Below are positions 60,287 through 64,000 of a DNA stretch of 64,000 bases, in pieces. Position 1 is the first letter of the stretch, and every line of letters begins with the position of its first letter. Source of the DNA: Cellulomonas fimi (lineage in GTDB: Bacteria > Actinomycetota > Actinomycetes > Actinomycetales > Cellulomonadaceae); the NCBI RefSeq assembly GCF_028583725.1, contig NZ_CP110680.1, positions 3,906,001 through 3,970,000 of the forward strand, read 5' to 3'. The translations under genes and the position numbers were made by a program. The notes under the pieces are model-generated. The model was not told where the DNA came from. It saw only the letters and a program-made list of their open reading frames with translations, and made no database searches.

Positions 60287-61237
60287 TCAACTCTCCGGCA
60301 ACCTGGATGCCGCGGCCTGCCGCAGCACGAGCAGCAGCGCGAACGCGACGCACGCGGCGGCCAGCACCCCCGTGGCCCCGCCGGCGTAGGCGAGGACCTC
60401 GTCGGCGCGCGAGGGTACCGCGTCGACGTGGCGCCACGTGTACGACAACGACCAGACGGCCACGACGCCCGCGACGGCCCCGCCGACGAGCAGGCTGCCG
60501 ACGACCGCGCGCAGCGACCGGCGCCCGGCGGCCGTCCCGCCGTCGACGCGGCGGAGAGCCCCCGTCGACGTCCCGGTCCGACCGGGCGTCAGGGCGACCA
60601 TCGCGCACGCCACCGCCCCCCACGCCAGCACGACGAGCACCCCGGCGACGACGTCCGACGGGCGGTGCCACTGGCCGATGAGGGTCGAGACGCCGGTGAC
60701 CGTCGTGTAGCCGGCACCCGCGACGGCGGCCCACGGACGCACGCGCGGCGGGACGACGAGCAGCAGCGCGACCGACACGGAGGCCGCCGCCGTCGTGTGC
60801 CCGCTCGGCAGCGTGTTGCCGTAGCTCTCCGCGACGCCCAGGTCCGGCCGGTAGAACACCTCGAGCTTGAGCAGCCGGGTCGTGACGTTGGCACCGATCA
60901 TGAGGACCGCGACCTGCACCGCGAGCTCCCACCGGCGGCGCAGCACCGCGATCGCCATCGCGCCGAGGATCACCGCCGCGATGAACCCCACGGACACGAC
61001 GTCGAGCACGCGCTCCGCGACCCGCCACAGCTGCGTCTGGCCGTACTCCGCCCCGCGCAGCGCGGCGAGCTCGACCACCTGACCGGACGTGGTCGTGACG
61101 AAGACCTTCCACAGCGCCCACACGCCCACGACGCTCGCCACCGCGACGGCGAAGCACGCCACGACGACGCCCGCGCGCCCGTCCGGCGAGCGCGACGGGA
61201 CGACCGGGGTCGGTCGGGTCACGGGGGCGCTGCTCAC
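60287..61237 (-). CDS. PAP2-superfamily membrane phosphatase
   Basis: 316 aa. About seven helices with a periplasmic phosphatase core: KLEVFYRPDLG (motif 1-like), NTLPSGHTTAAASV (motif 2), and IGQWHRPSDVVAGVL (motif 3). It should hydrolyse undecaprenyl diphosphate or other lipid phosphates at the membrane. The start is the third of three GTGs, 6 nt after a TACCGT box; the two earlier GTGs are alternatives. Confidence 0.88.
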   Translation of the reverse strand: MSSAPVTRPTPVVPSRSPDGRAGVVVACFAVAVASVVGVWALWKVFVTTTSGQVVELAALRGAEYGQTQLWRVAERVLDVVSVGFIAAVILGAMAIAVLRRRWELAVQVAVLMIGANVTTRLLKLEVFYRPDLGVAESYGNTLPSGHTTAAASVSVALLLVVPPRVRPWAAVAGAGYTTVTGVSTLIGQWHRPSDVVAGVLVVLAWGAVACAMVALTPGRTGTSTGALRRVDGGTAAGRRSLRAVVGSLLVGGAVAGVVAVWSLSYTWRHVDAVPSRADEVLAYAGGATGVLAAACVAFALLLVLRQAAASRLPES

Positions 61238-61243
61238 CACCAC

Positions 61244-61249
61244 ACGGTA
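61244..61249 (-). promoter_or_regulatory. -10 box, likely leaderless promoter of the PAP2 gene
   Basis: TACCGT on the minus strand, directly followed by two GTG triplets and the GTG at 61237 (spacing 6 nt to the last). Confidence 0.45.
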
Positions 61250-61324
61250 GGTCACGTCGCGGCACGCCGTTCCGTCGTCGTCGGGTCGTGGGGCGCTCGT
61301 CACACGACCTGCACACGACGCCCG

Positions 61325-61645
61325 TCAGCCCACCGGCACCGGCTCCCCCGCTGCGACGACCACCGCGTGCCGGCACGCCTCCAGCCGGCGACGGTTCTCG
61401 TCGTCCGCGTTGATGCACAGCAGGCAGCCGCCCCGACGCTCGAGCGCCGCCGCGGCGTCGTCGATCGCCTCCGCGGCCCGGCCGCTGCGCAGTGACATCG
61501 CCTGCAGGTCCAGCACGACGAGCGACGCGCACGCCGACAGCGCGTCGAGCAGCGCCCGCAGGCGCCCCACGTCACCGCGCCCGAACGACCCCGCGGGTCG
61601 CACGTTCGCCGTCAGCCAGGTCGTCTGCTCGTCGGTGCCGGTCAT
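61325..61645 (-). CDS. STAS-like (anti-anti-sigma) domain protein
   Basis: 106 aa, the length of single-domain STAS proteins. LRALLDALSACASLVVLDLQ (about 35-54) and the following AMSLRSGRAAEAIDDAAAAL match the STAS beta-alpha pattern, with Ser instead of a canonical DS phosphorylation motif. Such proteins act with HATPase anti-sigma kinases such as that at 15.5 kb, which is too distant to claim pairing. GGAGGGCACG supports the ATG at 61645. Confidence 0.65.
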   Translation of the reverse strand: MTGTDEQTTWLTANVRPAGSFGRGDVGRLRALLDALSACASLVVLDLQAMSLRSGRAAEAIDDAAAALERRGGCLLCINADDENRRRLEACRHAVVVAAGEPVPVG

Positions 61646-61749
61646 CGTGCCCTCCGTCGCGGTCGGGACTGCGTCGACGACCATCCGACCGCCGCGACCT
61701 GTGACCCGGCTGGATGCGAGCCACGGAGCGGCTGGGGACCTCGCTCGCG

Positions 61750-62580
61750 TCAGTGCCGGTCGTGCGGTGCGGTCCCGACGGCCGGTGCCCCGGGGTCGCC
61801 CGCGGTGGGCGGTGTGCGCGGCACGCCCGGTACGGGTGACGCCGGTGCGTCGTCGTGCCACACCCACGTCGCCAGGATGCCGTCGAGCGCCTCGACGGCC
61901 CGTGCGTGCCACGACGACGACAGCACGCCGACGACGAACGCCCAGCCGTCCCGGTCGACGTGCGTGTCGGTGAGCACCGACGGCCCGCCCGCGCTCGCCG
62001 TGACGCGCCACCCGGTGCCGAGCGGCGAGTCGACCCGGTCGACCGGTCCGAGGGCACGCCAGCCGTCGGGCGGCTGCGTCGCGAACCGCTCGGCACGGGC
62101 CGCCGCGGGCAGCACCTCGTGCTCACGCCAGCGCGACCCCACGCGCCCGAGGCACACCACGAGCAGGTGCACCCCCGCGGTCAGGGTGACGCGCGCGTCC
62201 TGGCGCGAGCCGTCCGGGCCGATGTCGCCGCCACCGGCGTTCGGGCCGGGAGCCCGCAGCGACCAGCCCGGTCGGCCGTCGCCGAGCGGTGCGACCGCGA
62301 CCTCGTGCGCGCGCACGTACGGGTCCGCGGGTGCCGGCGTCGACGGACCCCACAGCGGTGCGGACCGGAACGCCCGGCGCAGGTCGTCGGCCTGCTCGGG
62401 GAAGTCACGGACCAGACGGCGCAGCGTGCGCTCGCGCCACCACAGGACGCGCGCCACGTGCAGCACGACGGCCACTCCCGCGAGCAGCGAGAGGACGAGC
62501 GCCAGGTCCAGCAGCGCGCCCGTCGGGTCGTCGGCGAGGGTGCCGGCCGCGCGTGCGCCGGTGCGGACGAGCGAGGGCAT
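61750..62580 (-). CDS. unknown membrane-anchored protein
   Basis: 276 aa, not recognised. One helix near the N-terminus (LALVLSLLAGVAVVLHVARV, about 25-45) is followed by a basic segment and a large soluble region with TLTAGVHLLVVCLGRVGSRW and VSPLGTGW-type strands. The C-terminus is Pro/Ala/His-rich. The start is an ATG at 62580 without a strong ribosome site. It is upstream of the STAS-like gene by 104 nt, same strand. Confidence 0.6.
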   Translation of the reverse strand: MPSLVRTGARAAGTLADDPTGALLDLALVLSLLAGVAVVLHVARVLWWRERTLRRLVRDFPEQADDLRRAFRSAPLWGPSTPAPADPYVRAHEVAVAPLGDGRPGWSLRAPGPNAGGGDIGPDGSRQDARVTLTAGVHLLVVCLGRVGSRWREHEVLPAAARAERFATQPPDGWRALGPVDRVDSPLGTGWRVTASAGGPSVLTDTHVDRDGWAFVVGVLSSSWHARAVEALDGILATWVWHDDAPASPVPGVPRTPPTAGDPGAPAVGTAPHDRH

Positions 62581-62643
62581 GCCACCGGCATCGGCCCGCC
62601 GGCCGGGCGACTTGAGCGCGGCCGCGGTGCGCGCGGCTCCGGG

Positions 62644-63309
62644 TCAGACGGCCCGCTCGACGTGCACGTGGATGACGCTCGACGACTGCCGCACCGACGC
62701 CACGCGGTACGCCGCCGGGAGGTCCGCGAGGTCCTCGAACAGCCGCTCCCCGCGGCCCAGCAGGACCGGGACGACGGCGTAGCGCAGGTCGTCGACGAGG
62801 TGCGCCCGCAGGTACTGCCGGACGGTCGCCGCTCCCCCGCCGAGGCGCACGTCGAGCCCGCCCGCGGCCTCGCGCGCGCGGTCGAGCGCCGCGTGGATGC
62901 CGTCGGTCACGAAGTGGAACGTCGTGCCGCCCGCCATCTCCAGCGGCGGGCGCGGGTGGTGCGTGAGGACGAACACGTCGCAGTGGTACGGCGGGTCCTC
63001 GCCCCACCAGCCGCGCCACGACCCGTCGCCCCAGTCGCCGCGGATCGGGCCGAACATGTTGCGGCCCAGGATCCAGGAGCCGATCCCCTCGAACCCCGCG
63101 TCCACGGCCTCGTCGTCGAGCGGGTCCGCGGGCGCGCGCCCCTCGGCCTCGTCGAGGTCCTGGAACCGCCGCGTGCCGAACATCCAGCCGTGCAGCAGCT
63201 CCATCGCCCCCACGCCCAGCGGCTCGTCGAGCGACTGGTCGGGGCCTGCGACGAAGCCGTCGAGGCTCATCGACATCGTGTGCACGCGCAGCCTGCCGGT
63301 CCGGGTCAT
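62644..63309 (-). CDS. dihydrofolate reductase-like (RibD C-terminal domain) protein
   Basis: 221 aa. It starts MTRTGRLRVHTMSMSLDGFV and has WILGRNMFGPIRGDWGD, then GLDVRLGGGAATVRQYLRAH, typical of the same family as the gene at 53866. CAGGAGG six bases upstream fixes the ATG at 63309. It is divergent from the DGPF gene, with a 153-nt gap. Confidence 0.87.
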   Translation of the reverse strand: MTRTGRLRVHTMSMSLDGFVAGPDQSLDEPLGVGAMELLHGWMFGTRRFQDLDEAEGRAPADPLDDEAVDAGFEGIGSWILGRNMFGPIRGDWGDGSWRGWWGEDPPYHCDVFVLTHHPRPPLEMAGGTTFHFVTDGIHAALDRAREAAGGLDVRLGGGAATVRQYLRAHLVDDLRYAVVPVLLGRGERLFEDLADLPAAYRVASVRQSSSVIHVHVERAV

Positions 63310-63462
63310 GGCGTCCTCCTGGTCGTGTCGGGATGCTGTCGTCGGGTGGTCGGAGCAGGGGCCACGATCTCGACACGGCGACGGTGTCGAGATCCGCCGG
63401 TCGGTTCCGACCAGAAGACGGACCACCCGCCCGGGTCGGTCGACCGACGGAAGGACAGACCC

Positions 63463-63828
63463 GTGAAGTACATGCTGCTCATCTGGAACCGGCCCGGCTT
63501 CACCGACGAGCTCTCGGAGGCGGAGCGCACCACGCTGTTCACCGAGGTCGGCTCGATCATGGACGAGCTCACCGAGCGCGGCGAGCTCGTCGGCGGTGAG
63601 GCGCTGGCCGACCCGTCCGCCGCGCGCACCACGCGGCTCGTCGACGGCCGCACGACGCTCACCGACGGGCCGTTCGTCGAGAGCAAGGAGCAGTTCGCCG
63701 GCTACGTCGCGATCGACGTCGAGACGCACGAGCGCGCCGAGGAGATCGCCGCCCGCTGGCCCGACACGCGGTTCGGCGGGGCGATCGAGCTGCGCGCGGT
63801 CATGACGGGGTCCGGCGAGGAGATGTGA
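63463..63828 (+). CDS. YCII-related (DGPF) domain protein
   Basis: 121 aa. VKYMLLIWNRPGFTDEL start, then TLTDGPFVESKEQFAGYVAI, which contains the DGPF signature, and AARWPDTRFGGAIELRAV. DGPF proteins commonly lie beside ECF42 sigma factors, as here, but their biochemical role is unknown. GTG 63463 follows GGAAGGACAG; the stop overlaps the sigma gene by 4 nt (ATGTGA). Confidence 0.9.
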   Translation: MKYMLLIWNRPGFTDELSEAERTTLFTEVGSIMDELTERGELVGGEALADPSAARTTRLVDGRTTLTDGPFVESKEQFAGYVAIDVETHERAEEIAARWPDTRFGGAIELRAVMTGSGEEM

Positions 63829-64000
63829 CGGCGCCTCCTGCACCGGCGTCCCCGTCCGCGTCGGAGGACTCGTCCGCGTCGGAGGGCTCGTCCGCGTCGA
63901 CGGGCTCGTCCGCGTCGGCGGGCTCGTCCGCGTCGGCGGTGCGGGTCGAGGACGTGCTGCGGGAGGCCGGGCCGCACGTGCTCGCGGCGCTCGTCCGACG
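63825..64000 (+). CDS. ECF-type sigma factor, N-terminal part (likely ECF42)
   Basis: 58 residues visible, ending at the window edge. The first 40 are a Ser/Ala/Pro-rich low-complexity leader built from 18-bp repeats; the fold begins at VRVEDVLREAGPHVLAALVR, the typical start of ECF42 proteins. GTG overlaps the DGPF gene's stop (GTGA). The pairing with a DGPF gene is the established ECF42 context. Confidence 0.8.
   Translation, partial: MTAPPAPASPSASEDSSASEGSSASTGSSASAGSSASAVRVEDVLREAGPHVLAALVR
63852..63941 (+). repeat. five 18-bp in-frame tandem repeats
   Basis: Five units (63852, 63870, 63888, 63906 and 63924) with consensus TCGTCCGCGTCGGNGGGC encode (S)SSASxG-type hexapeptides. They form the low-complexity leader of the sigma factor and are likely length-variable between strains. 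Confidence 0.85.

Noticed and set aside
57212..61495. 1427-residue plus-strand open frame opposite topA
   Set aside because: Composition is shadow-like (Arg, Asp, Val, His) and the opposite strand carries topA with all catalytic motifs.
63852..63941. Repeats as a CRISPR array
   Set aside because: The 18-bp units are directly adjacent, without spacers, and in frame in a coding region.

Overview
The window is very GC-rich DNA, densely packed with genes, from an actinobacterium. Codons are G/C-biased at the third position, GTG starts are frequent, and stop/start overlaps (GTGA, ATGA) are common. Several genes have a TANNNT box 6-8 nt before the start codon, the mark of leaderless transcription. 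The GH42 beta-galactosidase next to a CebEFG-like sugar transporter and a CebR-like LacI regulator, plus a Tad pilus and a type VII secretion ATPase, fit a soil-type member of the Micrococcales such as Cellulomonas. That placement is an inference. No transposon, integrase, prophage or CRISPR array was seen; this looks like ordinary chromosome.

Layout. 1-4.0 kb: the start of a FEN-like 5'-3' exonuclease, a two-component system (NarL-type regulator and HisKA_3 kinase), a DedA membrane protein, a small tyrosine-phosphatase-like protein and a DUF4203-type membrane protein. 4.1-10.8 kb: a beta-galactoside uptake and hydrolysis module with a LacI regulator, two ABC permeases, a binding lipoprotein and a divergent GH42 enzyme. 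Its intergenic region carries three related 14-bp operator-like sites and back-to-back promoters. 10.9-13.2 kb: an ECF sigma factor and a partner membrane protein sharing a repeated upstream element. 13.2-20.3 kb: a Cys-cluster protein, a ParA/MinD-like ATPase, a HATPase, a VOC protein, a small protein coupled to a large LAL-type LuxR regulator, and a P-loop kinase. 20.3-27.7 kb: a LigD polymerase-domain protein, a DHA2-type MFS exporter, an M15 carboxypeptidase, a DUF3806-like protein, a LiaF-like protein, RtcB RNA ligase and a small protein.

27.7-48.2 kb is the richest part. A Tad pilus operon runs leftward from 41.9 kb (CpaB-like, TadZ-like, tadA, tadB, tadC, Flp-type pilin, two TadE-type pseudopilins, a TadG-like protein, a LysM-BTAD protein). 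It is followed in the same direction by a WXG100 protein and an EssC/EccC-type secretion ATPase. Rightward lie an FHA/zinc-ribbon protein with a 27-codon leader ORF, a convergent pair of exported proteins, and a four-gene overlapping cassette (44.9-48.2 kb). That cassette encodes a possible EspG-like protein, a 481-aa membrane-associated protein, a small WXG-like helical protein and an unrecognised protein. It is the best candidate for an undescribed T7SS-linked system.

48.2-64 kb: a DUF3093 protein, tandem YibE/F paralogs, an RraB-like protein, tRNA-Thr(CGT), a secreted alpha/beta hydrolase, a RibD/DHFR-like reductase, holB, tmk, a Gfo/Idh/MocA oxidoreductase, topA, a PAP2 phosphatase, a STAS-like protein, an unknown membrane protein, a second DHFR-like protein, and a DGPF/YCII protein coupled to an ECF42-type sigma factor that runs off the right edge.
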